Of a stretch of 64,000 nucleotides of DNA, positions 32,277 to 41,396 are shown one piece after another (within the stretch, counting starts at the first letter, position 1; each line of letters opens with the position of its first letter). Source of the stretch: Colimorpha_A sp045540115 (GTDB lineage: Bacteria; Bacillota; Clostridia; Oscillospirales; CAG-272); assembly GCA_045540115.1 (NCBI GenBank), contig JAZQGR010000096.1, positions 1 to 64,000 on the forward strand, in the 5' to 3' direction. Both the position numbers and the translations under genes were made by a program. The notes beneath the pieces are model-generated. The model made no database searches. It was not told where the DNA came from and worked only from the letters and a program-made list of their open reading frames with translations.

Positions 32277-35200
32277 ATGGTATACAGAATATTTGTAGAA
32301 AAAAAGCCCGAGCTTGCACACGAGGCGAGCGGCTTATATAATGAGCTGAAGAATCTTGTAGGCATTGATAACCTTACGTCTGTACGTGTAATTAACCGTT
32401 ACGATGTCGAAAATATCGATGAAGCTCTTTTTGATCAGGCGGTGAAGACTGTATTCTCCGAGCCGCAGCTTGATAACGTATCGAAGGAGCTTGAAAATGT
32501 TGACGGTATCGTATTTGCCGTTGAGCCGCTTCCCGGGCAGTTCGATCAGAGAGCTGATTCTGCCGCGCAGTGTATTCAGCTTCAGAGCCAGGGCGAGCGT
32601 CCCACCGTTCGCTCGGCTAAGGTATATATTCTCGGCGGAAACCTTACTGAAGACGATGTAAATACCGTCAAAAAGTACGTAATCAACGCAGTTGAAAGCC
32701 GCGAAGCGGAGCTTAGCAAGCCCGAAACGCTCGCTATCGATTACGCAATTCCCGAGACGGTCGCAACTGTCGACGGCTTTATTTCCCTCAATGAAAAGGG
32801 CTTATCCGACCTTCTTGATTCTCTCGGTCTCGCTATGGACCTTGATGATCTTAAGTTCCTTCAGAATTATTTTAAGAATGAAGAGAACCGCGACCCGACT
32901 ATAACGGAGATCAGAGTCGTTGACACGTATTGGTCTGACCATTGCCGTCACACTACCTTCTCGACACATATTGATAACGTCAAAATATCCGACAAAGCAG
33001 TCGCTGAAGCTTACGAACGTTACATAAACGCACGTATTGAGATATACGGCGAGGAAAAGGCGGCTAAGCGTCCGCAGACGCTTATGGATATTGCGACCAT
33101 CGCAGGAAAGGTTCTTAAAAAGAGAGGTCTTCTTCCCGAGCTCGACGAGAGCGAGGAGATCAACGCTTGCTCGATCCACGTGACCGCTAACGTAAATGGC
33201 GAGGATCAGGATTGGCTTCTCATGTTCAAGAATGAAACGCACAACCACCCGACCGAAATTGAGCCGTTCGGCGGCGCGGCAACCTGTATCGGCGGATGTA
33301 TCCGCGACCCGCTTTCGGGACGTGCATACGTTCATCAGGCAATGCGTGTAACCGGTGCGGCTGATCCCCGCAAACCTCTTAATGAAACTCTTTCGGGCAA
33401 GCTTCCGCAGAGAAAGCTTTGTCAGACTGCGGCGGCCGGATATTCCTCATACGGTAACCAGATAGGTCTTGCGACCGGACACGTAGCGGAAATCTACCAC
33501 GACGGATACGTTGCAAAGCGCCTTGAATGCGGCGCAGTTGTTGCTGCAGCTCCTGCGTACAATGTGCGCCGTGAGCGCCCCGAGCCGGGAGACGTAATAA
33601 TTCTTCTCGGCGGCAGAACAGGTCGTGACGGTATCGGCGGTGCAACCGGATCATCAAAGAGCCACAATATGAAGTCTCTTACAACGATGGCGTCCGAGGT
33701 TCAGAAAGGAAATGCTCCCGAGGAAAGAAAAATTCAGCGTCTCTTCAGAAACCCCGACGTTACCCGTCTTATCAAGCGTTGTAACGACTTTGGTGCAGGC
33801 GGTGTGTCGGTTGCTATTGGAGAGCTTGCTGACGGACTTAAGATAGATCTTGATGCTGTACGCAAAAAGTACGACGGTCTTGACGGAACCGAGCTTGCAA
33901 TTTCGGAATCTCAGGAAAGAATGGCAGTCGTCGTTGAAGCATCCGACGCAGATAAATTCATCGAATATGCAGAGAGCGAAAACCTCGAAGCTTACCGCGT
34001 TGCTATCGTAACCGAGGAAGCAAGAATGGTCATGAGCTGGAAGGGACAGACGATAGCTGATCTTTCCCGTGAATTTCTTAATACTAACGGTGCTGATAAG
34101 CACACTAACCTTGAAGTGACCGAGAAGGATCTTTCGGTATTCTCGAATGCTCTTTACGGTGATCTGCGCGAAATGGCGTCTGATCTCAAGACAGCAAGCA
34201 GACGCGGACTTGTCGAGCGTTTTGACGGCTCTATCGGTGCAGGCTCGATTCTTATGCCCTTTGGCGGAAAAACGCAGAAAACTCCCGCTCAGTCAATGGC
34301 AGCAGTTCTTCCCGTGCTTCCCGGTCAGTTTACCGAGCAGGCGAGCGTAATGGCTTGGGGACTGGATCCAGATGCTATGTGCGTAGATCCCTATTCGGGC
34401 GCACGTGCCGCAGTATATAACTCGATGGCGAAGATCGTCGCATCGGGTGCAGATTATAAGAACGCGTATCTTACGCTTCAGGAGTTCTTTGAAAAGCTCC
34501 GTAACGAGCCGATACGTTGGGGCAAGCCCTTTGCGGCACTCCTCGGCGCCATGGACGCGCAACTCGAGCTTGATGCTGCTGCAATCGGCGGTAAGGATTC
34601 AATGTCGGGAACATTCCTTGATAAGGACGTTCCTCCTACGCTTATCTCCTTTGCTATCGCTCCTATAAACGCGAAGGACGTTATCTCTCCCGAGTTTAAG
34701 GAAGCAGGTCACCCCGTATATCTTTTTGCTCCTATAGACGAAACTGCCAATTCCACAAAGGCTGCTTGGGAATCCTTCCACAAGCTCTGCAATGATGGCA
34801 AAGTAAAGGCTGCCTACGCCGTTGAAAACGGAATTGCCGAGGCGGTAATGAAGATGTCGTTCGGTAACGAGATCGGCTTCGTTTCAAACGGTGCTATCAA
34901 GGATGCTTGGTATAATACGATGATGTACGATTTCATCGTTGCGGAGCTGAGTGAGGATGTAACTGCAGATTACGCTGTAAAGATCGGTATGACCTCTGAC
35001 GAGAAGGTTATCGACCTCATAAGCGAAAAGGCAACGATCTCCGAGCTTCTCGCGCTTAACGAGGGAACTCTTGAAGACGTATACCCGACCGACGCAAAGG
35101 CAGAAGGCGATAATATTCCCGCGTTTGCATACAACGGCGGCGTAGTTGCTTCTCCTGCAGTCAAAACTGCTCGCCCGAAGGCACTTATTCCAGTATTCCC

Positions 35201-35972
35201 GGGTACTAACTGTGAATACGATTCCGCACGTGCTCTTGAAAATGCGGGAGCTGAGGCGGAAATAGTTGTTATACGTAACCTTACGTCAGATGACGTAAGC
35301 CGCAGCGTTGAGCTTGTTTCAAAGAAGCTTGCCGAAAGCAATATGGTATTTATTCCCGGAGGATTTTCCGGTGGTGACGAGCCTGACGGTTCTGCGAAGT
35401 TTATAACGGCATTCTTCCGTAACCCCGAGATAAAGGAGCAGGTAGGAAACCTGCTTGACAACCGCGACGGTCTTATGCTCGGTATCTGTAACGGCTTCCA
35501 GGCACTTATAAAGCTCGGACTTGTTCCTTACGGAAAGATAATTGATACCGACGAAAACTGCCCGACTCTTACCTATAATATAATCGGACGCCATCAGTCA
35601 AAGCTCGTTCGTACGAGAGTTTGTACAAACAAGTCTCCGTGGCTGAGCGGCACCGAGGTCGGTCAGATATACACCGTTCCGATCTCCCACGGCGAGGGAC
35701 GCTTCCTTGCCGATGAGACACTTATCCGCAAGCTTGCTGAAAACGGACAGATCGCAACGCAGTACGTTGATCTTGACGGCGTTCCGACTATGGATACCGC
35801 GTTCAACCCGAACGGATCTATCCTTGCGGTCGAGGGTATAACCTCGCCCGACGGACGCGTTCTCGGTAAAATGGGACACAGCGAGCGTATCGGTAAGAAC
35901 CTCTATAAGAACGTAATTGGTCAGTACGATATGAAGCTCTTTGCTTCTGCAGTAAATTATTTCAAGAAATAA
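32277..35972 (+). CDS. purL: Phosphoribosylformylglycinamidine synthase, single-chain (PurL/PurQ fusion)
   Basis: This 1231-aa enzyme converts FGAR to FGAM using glutamine. It holds an N-terminal PurS-like region (about 1-150), two AIR-synthetase-like halves, and a C-terminal class I glutaminase starting at PVFPGTNCEYD. The glutaminase nucleophile Cys is in LGICNGFQAL and the His-Glu pair in SHGEGRF. ATP and metal motifs include DTYWSDHCRHTTF and FGAGGVSVAIGELADG. The start is the ATG at 32277, two bases after purD, with GGAGG upstream. Many Firmicutes split this enzyme into PurS, PurQ and PurL; this one does not. Confidence 0.95.
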   Translation: MVYRIFVEKKPELAHEASGLYNELKNLVGIDNLTSVRVINRYDVENIDEALFDQAVKTVFSEPQLDNVSKELENVDGIVFAVEPLPGQFDQRADSAAQCIQLQSQGERPTVRSAKVYILGGNLTEDDVNTVKKYVINAVESREAELSKPETLAIDYAIPETVATVDGFISLNEKGLSDLLDSLGLAMDLDDLKFLQNYFKNEENRDPTITEIRVVDTYWSDHCRHTTFSTHIDNVKISDKAVAEAYERYINARIEIYGEEKAAKRPQTLMDIATIAGKVLKKRGLLPELDESEEINACSIHVTANVNGEDQDWLLMFKNETHNHPTEIEPFGGAATCIGGCIRDPLSGRAYVHQAMRVTGAADPRKPLNETLSGKLPQRKLCQTAAAGYSSYGNQIGLATGHVAEIYHDGYVAKRLECGAVVAAAPAYNVRRERPEPGDVIILLGGRTGRDGIGGATGSSKSHNMKSLTTMASEVQKGNAPEERKIQRLFRNPDVTRLIKRCNDFGAGGVSVAIGELADGLKIDLDAVRKKYDGLDGTELAISESQERMAVVVEASDADKFIEYAESENLEAYRVAIVTEEARMVMSWKGQTIADLSREFLNTNGADKHTNLEVTEKDLSVFSNALYGDLREMASDLKTASRRGLVERFDGSIGAGSILMPFGGKTQKTPAQSMAAVLPVLPGQFTEQASVMAWGLDPDAMCVDPYSGARAAVYNSMAKIVASGADYKNAYLTLQEFFEKLRNEPIRWGKPFAALLGAMDAQLELDAAAIGGKDSMSGTFLDKDVPPTLISFAIAPINAKDVISPEFKEAGHPVYLFAPIDETANSTKAAWESFHKLCNDGKVKAAYAVENGIAEAVMKMSFGNEIGFVSNGAIKDAWYNTMMYDFIVAELSEDVTADYAVKIGMTSDEKVIDLISEKATISELLALNEGTLEDVYPTDAKAEGDNIPAFAYNGGVVASPAVKTARPKALIPVFPGTNCEYDSARALENAGAEAEIVVIRNLTSDDVSRSVELVSKKLAESNMVFIPGGFSGGDEPDGSAKFITAFFRNPEIKEQVGNLLDNRDGLMLGICNGFQALIKLGLVPYGKIIDTDENCPTLTYNIIGRHQSKLVRTRVCTNKSPWLSGTEVGQIYTVPISHGEGRFLADETLIRKLAENGQIATQYVDLDGVPTMDTAFNPNGSILAVEGITSPDGRVLGKMGHSERIGKNLYKNVIGQYDMKLFASAVNYFKK

Positions 35973-35985
35973 GGAGAACACTTAA

Positions 35986-37659
35986 ATGGCATATTTAAGC
36001 GATATTGAAATAGCACAGTCTGTCGAAATGGAGCCGATCGGAAAGATCGCGGCTAAGATCGACGTAGACGAGGACACCTATGAGCCGTACGGCAAATATA
36101 AGGCAAAGCTTGATCTTTCGATCCTTAACCGTAAAAATGAAAACGGCAAGCTCATTCTTGTAACAGCTATTACTCCTACTCCTGCCGGTGAGGGAAAGAC
36201 AACTACCACGATCGGACTTTCTGACGGTCTGCGTAAGATAGGCAAAAAGTCTGTAGTAGCTCTCCGCGAGCCGTCGCTCGGACCGGTATTCGGAGTTAAG
36301 GGCGGCGCGGCAGGCGGAGGATACGCTCAGGTCGTTCCGATGGAGGACATCAACCTTCATTTCACGGGTGATTTCCACGCGATCGGCGCAGCAAACAACC
36401 TTCTTGCCGCTATGCTTGACAACCATATATATCAGGGTAACGCCCTCAATATCGACCCTCGCCGTATTACATGGCACAGATGCGTCGATATGAACGACCG
36501 CCAGCTCCGCTTCGTTACGAACGGTCTCGGCGGACGCGTTAACGGTGTTCCGCGTGAGGACGCTTACGATATTACGGTTGCATCGGAAATTATGGCAGTT
36601 CTTTGCCTTTCCGAATCGCTTTCCGACCTTAAGGCACGCCTTTCGCGCATAATCGTCGGTTATACATATAACGACGAGCCAGTAACCGCAGGCGATCTTA
36701 AGGCGGCAGGCGCTATGACCGCGCTTCTTCGCGACGCGCTCAAGCCGAATCTTGTTCAGACGCTTGAGGGAACCCCCGCGATCGTTCACGGCGGACCTTT
36801 TGCGAATATCGCTCATGGCTGTAACTCTGTTATTGCTACCAGAATGGCAATGAAGCTCGGCGATTACGCCGTTACCGAAGCGGGCTTCGGTGCCGATCTC
36901 GGAGCTGAAAAGTTCCTTGATATCAAGTGTCGTGTTGCAGGACTTAAGCCCTCTGCGGTCGTTGTAGTTGCTACAGTACGCGCACTCAAGATGCACGGCG
37001 GCAGAGCAAAGACTGAGCTTGGTCAGGAAGATCTTATTGCTCTTGAAAAGGGACTTCCTAACCTTCTTCGCCACGTTTCCAATATTACCGAGGTATACAA
37101 GCTTCCCGCAGTTGTTGCGGTTAACCGTTTCCCGACCGATACTGATGCAGAGGTCGCACTCGTCATCAAGAAGTGTGCCGAACTCGGCGTAAAGGCTATA
37201 CTTTCCGACGTATGGGCAAAGGGCGGAGAAGGCGGCACTGAGCTTGCCGAGGAGGTCGTACGACTCTGCGACGAGGGTGAAAACAACTTCTCGTTCAGCT
37301 ATCCCGACGAGTATTCTATTGAAAAGAAGATCGAAGCAGTTGTTCAGCGCGTATATCGCGGCGCAGGAATCAATATCGTTCCTGCCGCACAGAAGCAGAT
37401 CGACAAGCTGACTTCTATGGGTCTTTCTAACCTCCCCGTATGTATTGCTAAGACGCAGTATTCCTTCTCCGACGATATGACGAAGCTCGGCGCGCCCGAG
37501 GACTTCACTGTCACCGTCCGTAACGTCAAGGTTTCGGCAGGCGCTGGTTTTATCGTTGTTCTTACAGGCGATATTATGACGATGCCGGGACTTCCCAAGG
37601 TTCCTGCAGCTGAAAAGATCGACGTCCTTGAGGACGGCACGATGGTTGGTCTTTTCTGA
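35986..37659 (+). CDS. fhs: Formate--tetrahydrofolate ligase
   Basis: This 557-aa enzyme makes 10-formyl-THF from formate, ATP and THF. TPTPAGEGKTTTTIGL is the P-loop, and EPSLGPVFGVKGGAAGGGYAQ and FTGDFHAI are family motifs. AAGGAG precedes the ATG. It feeds PurN and the AICAR formyltransferase of this operon, and its formate may come through the FNT channel. It also serves one-carbon or acetogenic metabolism in Clostridia, so its role need not be limited to purines. Confidence 0.96.
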   Translation: MAYLSDIEIAQSVEMEPIGKIAAKIDVDEDTYEPYGKYKAKLDLSILNRKNENGKLILVTAITPTPAGEGKTTTTIGLSDGLRKIGKKSVVALREPSLGPVFGVKGGAAGGGYAQVVPMEDINLHFTGDFHAIGAANNLLAAMLDNHIYQGNALNIDPRRITWHRCVDMNDRQLRFVTNGLGGRVNGVPREDAYDITVASEIMAVLCLSESLSDLKARLSRIIVGYTYNDEPVTAGDLKAAGAMTALLRDALKPNLVQTLEGTPAIVHGGPFANIAHGCNSVIATRMAMKLGDYAVTEAGFGADLGAEKFLDIKCRVAGLKPSAVVVVATVRALKMHGGRAKTELGQEDLIALEKGLPNLLRHVSNITEVYKLPAVVAVNRFPTDTDAEVALVIKKCAELGVKAILSDVWAKGGEGGTELAEEVVRLCDEGENNFSFSYPDEYSIEKKIEAVVQRVYRGAGINIVPAAQKQIDKLTSMGLSNLPVCIAKTQYSFSDDMTKLGAPEDFTVTVRNVKVSAGAGFIVVLTGDIMTMPGLPKVPAAEKIDVLEDGTMVGLF

Positions 37660-37667
37660 TTGTAGTA

Positions 37668-38468
37668 ATGGATAAGATATATATTTGGGAAAAGGGAAAG
37701 ACTCCCCATTTTAATCCTGAATACGGTCAGGACGAACCTAACCTTACCCCTTACCTGATAAAAGACGGTAAAAAACGAGGCGCTGTAATAATCGCTCCCG
37801 GCGGCGCGTATGTCGGCAAAGCTTTTCAGCACGAGGGTTATGATGTTGCTGAGAAGCTCAATACATTCGGAATCAATGCTTTTGTTATCGATTACCGTGT
37901 AGCACCGTATCAATATCCTGCAATTACGGGTGATATTCTTCGCGCGATCCGATACGTTCGTTATCATGCAGATGAAATGAATATTGATCCGACGAAAATC
38001 GCTGTTCTCGGTTTTTCCTCGGGCGGTCACCTCTGCAACAGCGCGATGTGTGCGTTTGATTACGGGATAGACGGTGATGAGATAGACAACGTTTCCTCGC
38101 GCCCCGATGCTGTCATTCTTTGCTATCCGGTTGTTACCCTTGTTGAGGACTATATGCATATCGGCTCACGTGTCCGTCTCCTCGGCGGGCTTCCCGATGA
38201 GGAAAAGCTTGCGACGTGTCTTTCGGGCGAAAAATCTGTAAAAAAGGATACGCCCCCTTGCTTTATATGGCACACTCAGGACGATGACGGTGTTTCGGTA
38301 TGGAATTCGCTTAACCTTTATGAGTCACTCGTTAAGCATAACATTCCGTCCGAGCTTCACGTCTTTCCGCACGGTGAACACGGACTCGGAATGGCACCGG
38401 ACAGAAATGACATAAGTCAGTGGACGTCACTTCTTAACACTTGGCTAACTAATCTCGGATTTAACTGA
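37668..38468 (+). CDS. Alpha/beta-hydrolase (acetyl-esterase-like)
   Basis: This 266-aa hydrolase has the nucleophile Ser in GFSSGGHL, an Asp in TQDDDGVSVWNS, and the catalytic His in HGEHGLG. The oxyanion region is IIAPGGAYVGKAF. It resembles the cytoplasmic carbohydrate esterase group. No signal peptide. It starts 8 bases after fhs and ends just before the operon terminator, so it is transcribed with the purine genes, although no link to purines is known. The ribosome site is weak. Confidence 0.8.
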   Translation: MDKIYIWEKGKTPHFNPEYGQDEPNLTPYLIKDGKKRGAVIIAPGGAYVGKAFQHEGYDVAEKLNTFGINAFVIDYRVAPYQYPAITGDILRAIRYVRYHADEMNIDPTKIAVLGFSSGGHLCNSAMCAFDYGIDGDEIDNVSSRPDAVILCYPVVTLVEDYMHIGSRVRLLGGLPDEEKLATCLSGEKSVKKDTPPCFIWHTQDDDGVSVWNSLNLYESLVKHNIPSELHVFPHGEHGLGMAPDRNDISQWTSLLNTWLTNLGFN

Positions 38469-38470
38469 TA

Positions 38471-38503
38471 AAAAACGGCAGAGACGAAATCTCTGCCGTT
38501 TTT
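38471..38503. terminator. Terminator at the end of the purine operon
   Basis: AAAAACGGCAGAGA pairs with TCTCTGCCGTTTTT. It serves the purine operon on the plus strand and the convergent FAD oxidoreductase. Confidence 0.92.
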
Positions 38504-38504
38504 A

Positions 38505-39590
38505 TTATTTCTTTGTATATGGCTTAATGCTCTGCATTCCGCTTTTCATGATGATCTTTCTTGTAAACGGTGTGCAGAGGAACGCTCTTTTAATTGATTT
38601 GGTTCGGAGCTTTGTGCGAAGAGAACGGGTCTTTTTGCGGTAGCTCTTCTGAATATCTTTGTAAGCTTTTCCCTCGATAAATGAATCGGCTAAAAGCTTT
38701 CCGCTTAACATCGCACTGCTAAGCCCTTCAAAAGAGCTTGCGCTGATAAATCCTGCGGCTTCACCAAGTAGAAATACGTTATCCTTTCCTGTACGATAAT
38801 CCTTGAATCCGCGCGGACTTGAGACCAGACACGCCTCTGTCTTGACCGCTTCGCCAAAGGAGTTTGAAAGAAATCCCTCAAGGCGCTCTCTTTGCTTATC
38901 AAACGCCTCGCGGCATCCCTGCTTGTCAAAGGCTCCGCCAAATATTACGTAATTACCTTTGTGTATAGTCCATGAGCAGCTGTCACTCGTCTTTGAATCG
39001 AAGATGCAGGAATAATAGGGAAGCTTTTGTCCCTTGTTTTCAAACCACTGCTGAATTGCAACGTATTGCACACGCATCGGCGTGAAGAAAGTTCGTCTGA
39101 CAATTGAGCCGGCACCGTCTGCACCGACAAGAGCTTTAGCTTTAAGGTCTATCTTGCCGTCTGCCGTTTTAATTGTAACGCAGTGAATATCATCTTCACC
39201 TTTGATATCCAAGCAGCGTCCCTTTATGACTTTAACATGAGGCGGAGCAAGGGAAATAAGCCACCTGTCAAAGGCATATCTGTCCATGTTCAGATAATGT
39301 CTTTGATAGTATCTGACGAGCTTTTGATCGACGTCAATGGTCTGAACGGCAAAGATCTGCGGATCCTCCAGAATGCTTTTCGGAAGAACAAGATCAAATT
39401 TAGCAAGAATCTTTTGCGCATCGGGCGCAAGAAGTCCGCCGCAGGGTTTAGCCGAGTCGGGGGACTGTCCGTCGATAAGCGCTATACTAAGATCAGGTCG
39501 CGATTCGGCTAATTCTTTTACGAATATCGCACCTGCAGGCCCTGCACCAATGACAGCAACGTCGTATACGATCTGATTATCCTGTTCCAT
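38505..39590 (-). CDS. FAD-dependent oxidoreductase (geranylgeranyl-reductase-like)
   Basis: This 361-aa flavoprotein has the N-terminal FAD-binding VIGAGPAGAIF motif, KPCGGLLAPDA near residue 50, and the second FAD motif FLLGEAAGFISASSFEGLSSA. Family members (GGR/FixC/tryptophan halogenase-like) reduce isoprenoid chains or oxidise ring substrates. The substrate cannot be named. It lies 33 bases downstream of the two ABC-exporter genes and is the last gene of that operon. Confidence 0.8.
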   Translation of the reverse strand: MEQDNQIVYDVAVIGAGPAGAIFVKELAESRPDLSIALIDGQSPDSAKPCGGLLAPDAQKILAKFDLVLPKSILEDPQIFAVQTIDVDQKLVRYYQRHYLNMDRYAFDRWLISLAPPHVKVIKGRCLDIKGEDDIHCVTIKTADGKIDLKAKALVGADGAGSIVRRTFFTPMRVQYVAIQQWFENKGQKLPYYSCIFDSKTSDSCSWTIHKGNYVIFGGAFDKQGCREAFDKQRERLEGFLSNSFGEAVKTEACLVSSPRGFKDYRTGKDNVFLLGEAAGFISASSFEGLSSAMLSGKLLADSFIEGKAYKDIQKSYRKKTRSLRTKLRTKSIKRAFLCTPFTRKIIMKSGMQSIKPYTKK

Positions 39591-39623
39591 ATTCAGTACC
39601 TCTGTTATCAGAACATTCTTAAT

Positions 39624-41396
39624 TTAGTTTTGGAACTGCGAATTGTATAGGGAAGCATAGACACCGTTTTTCTCAAGCAGCTCGTCGTGGTTGCCGCTCT
39701 CGGCAATCTGCCCGTTCCTGATAACAAGAATTATATCAGCATTTTTGATCGTCGACAGACGGTGTGCAATTACAAATGAGGTTCTGCCTACCATAAGCGA
39801 AAGCATCGCCTTTTGTATCATTTGCTCTGTGCGTGAGTCTACGTTTGACGTTGCCTCATCGAGAATGAGGATAGGCGCGTCGGAAAGAAGCGCGCGGGAG
39901 ATGTTCAAAAGCTGCTTCTGACCTTTTGATATGTTTACGCCGTCGTCGGAAAGAACAGTATCGTATCCGTCCTTGAGCGACATCACGTAATCGTGAATAC
40001 CTGCAGTCTTTGCGGCTCGTACGATATCATCGTCGGTTACGTTTTCGTTTCCGAAGGCAATATTATCCCGAATGGTTCCCTCAAAGAGCCAGGTGTCCTG
40101 AAGCACCATAGTAAATGAGCGTCTCAGGGAATCGCGCGTGATCTCGTATATACTCTTGCCGTCAAGGAGAATATCACCCGACTGTGGATCGTAGAAGCGC
40201 ATAAGGAGATTCGCAATAGTCGTTTTTCCTGCACCGGTCGGACCGACGATCGCTACTGTACTTCCGGGTTTCACGTCAAGGGAAAAGTCGCTTATTACGG
40301 TCTTGCCTTCCTCATAGCCGAATTTTATATCTCTGAAGGTTACTCCGCCGATAACGTCGGTTACTGTTACGGCGTCTTCGGAATCGATCTTTTCGGGAGC
40401 TTCGTCGAGAACTCTGAAGATTCTTTCTGCCGCCGAGGTCGCCGACTGAAGATCGGCAATAATGTTCGCGATCTCACCGACGGGGCCCGAGAAGCGTCTT
40501 GAATACTGAATAAATTCGGAGATACCCGAGAGGGTGATGCCACCCGTTATGAATAGGATCGTTCCGAACATACTGACAAGCGACATCGAAAGGTTACTGA
40601 TGAAGTTAACACCGGGTCCAATAACGCTACCTTGATATTCTGCCTCGTAGAAGGTGCTTACGGCTTCATCGTTTTTGGCGTTGAAGCGGTCGATGATGAC
40701 GTCCTCGCGGTTGTAAGCTTTTATTGTCTTTTGTCCCGAGAGCATTTCCTCTGCATAGCCGTTCAGCTCGCCGAGTTTTGCCGATCTTCTTCTGAAAAGT
40801 GGTCTTACCTTCTGAGAACGGTACTTGATGAACCAGATCGATATCGGAAGCGTGATTACGAAGACAAGGATAAGCGGCGGTGAGATGATTATCATCATCA
40901 CGAACGAACCGATTATCGTTATTGCACTCGTAATGATGTGGAGAAGGTCAGTTGAGAGTGAAGTGTTTATCGTGTCGATATCATAGGAAAGTCTGCTTAC
41001 AATGTCACCCGTCTGGTTTTTGTCAAAGTAACTGATCGGCAAGGTGAGCAAGTGCGAGAACACCTGTTTTCTCATATTAAAGGATATTCTTTTGCTCAGA
41101 CGGAGCATAATGATCGAGTTGACGTATGAAAGGATCGACGAGACGATATAGAATACCGTCATAAGTCCGCAGAAGAAGAGAACGGTATCAATATCGACCT
41201 TGCCTTTACCGCCTTCAATTGCCTTGATTGCCTGTCCCGACAGCATTGGTCCGGTAAGCGAAAGACCGCTCGATATCGTGACGAGTATCATTGATGCGAC
41301 AAACAGCTTCTTCTGTGACCAGAGATATGGGAACAGCTTTCGCAGTACACCCCATTTTATAGTCGGTTTGGTTTGCGGATTGTTATTTGCTGTCAT
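39624..41396 (-). CDS. ABC exporter half-transporter, catalytic subunit
   Basis: This 590-aa protein has six membrane segments (about 35-320) and a C-terminal ATPase: Walker A VGPTGAGKTT, Q-loop VLQDTW, Walker B LILDEATSNVD with the catalytic Glu. The signature is altered to NISKGQKQ. The partner at 41393 has the complementary defect, so together they form one good and one degenerate ATP site, as in heterodimeric TM287/288 or BmrCD-type exporters. The start overlaps the partner's stop by 4 bases. Substrate unknown; multidrug or lipid is typical. Confidence 0.9.
   Translation of the reverse strand: MTANNNPQTKPTIKWGVLRKLFPYLWSQKKLFVASMILVTISSGLSLTGPMLSGQAIKAIEGGKGKVDIDTVLFFCGLMTVFYIVSSILSYVNSIIMLRLSKRISFNMRKQVFSHLLTLPISYFDKNQTGDIVSRLSYDIDTINTSLSTDLLHIITSAITIIGSFVMMIIISPPLILVFVITLPISIWFIKYRSQKVRPLFRRRSAKLGELNGYAEEMLSGQKTIKAYNREDVIIDRFNAKNDEAVSTFYEAEYQGSVIGPGVNFISNLSMSLVSMFGTILFITGGITLSGISEFIQYSRRFSGPVGEIANIIADLQSATSAAERIFRVLDEAPEKIDSEDAVTVTDVIGGVTFRDIKFGYEEGKTVISDFSLDVKPGSTVAIVGPTGAGKTTIANLLMRFYDPQSGDILLDGKSIYEITRDSLRRSFTMVLQDTWLFEGTIRDNIAFGNENVTDDDIVRAAKTAGIHDYVMSLKDGYDTVLSDDGVNISKGQKQLLNISRALLSDAPILILDEATSNVDSRTEQMIQKAMLSLMVGRTSFVIAHRLSTIKNADIILVIRNGQIAESGNHDELLEKNGVYASLYNSQFQN

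Noticed and set aside
35995..37074. Long open frame antisense to fhs
   Set aside because: This is a shadow of the conserved fhs gene, with a random-looking Arg/Cys-rich product and no start signals.
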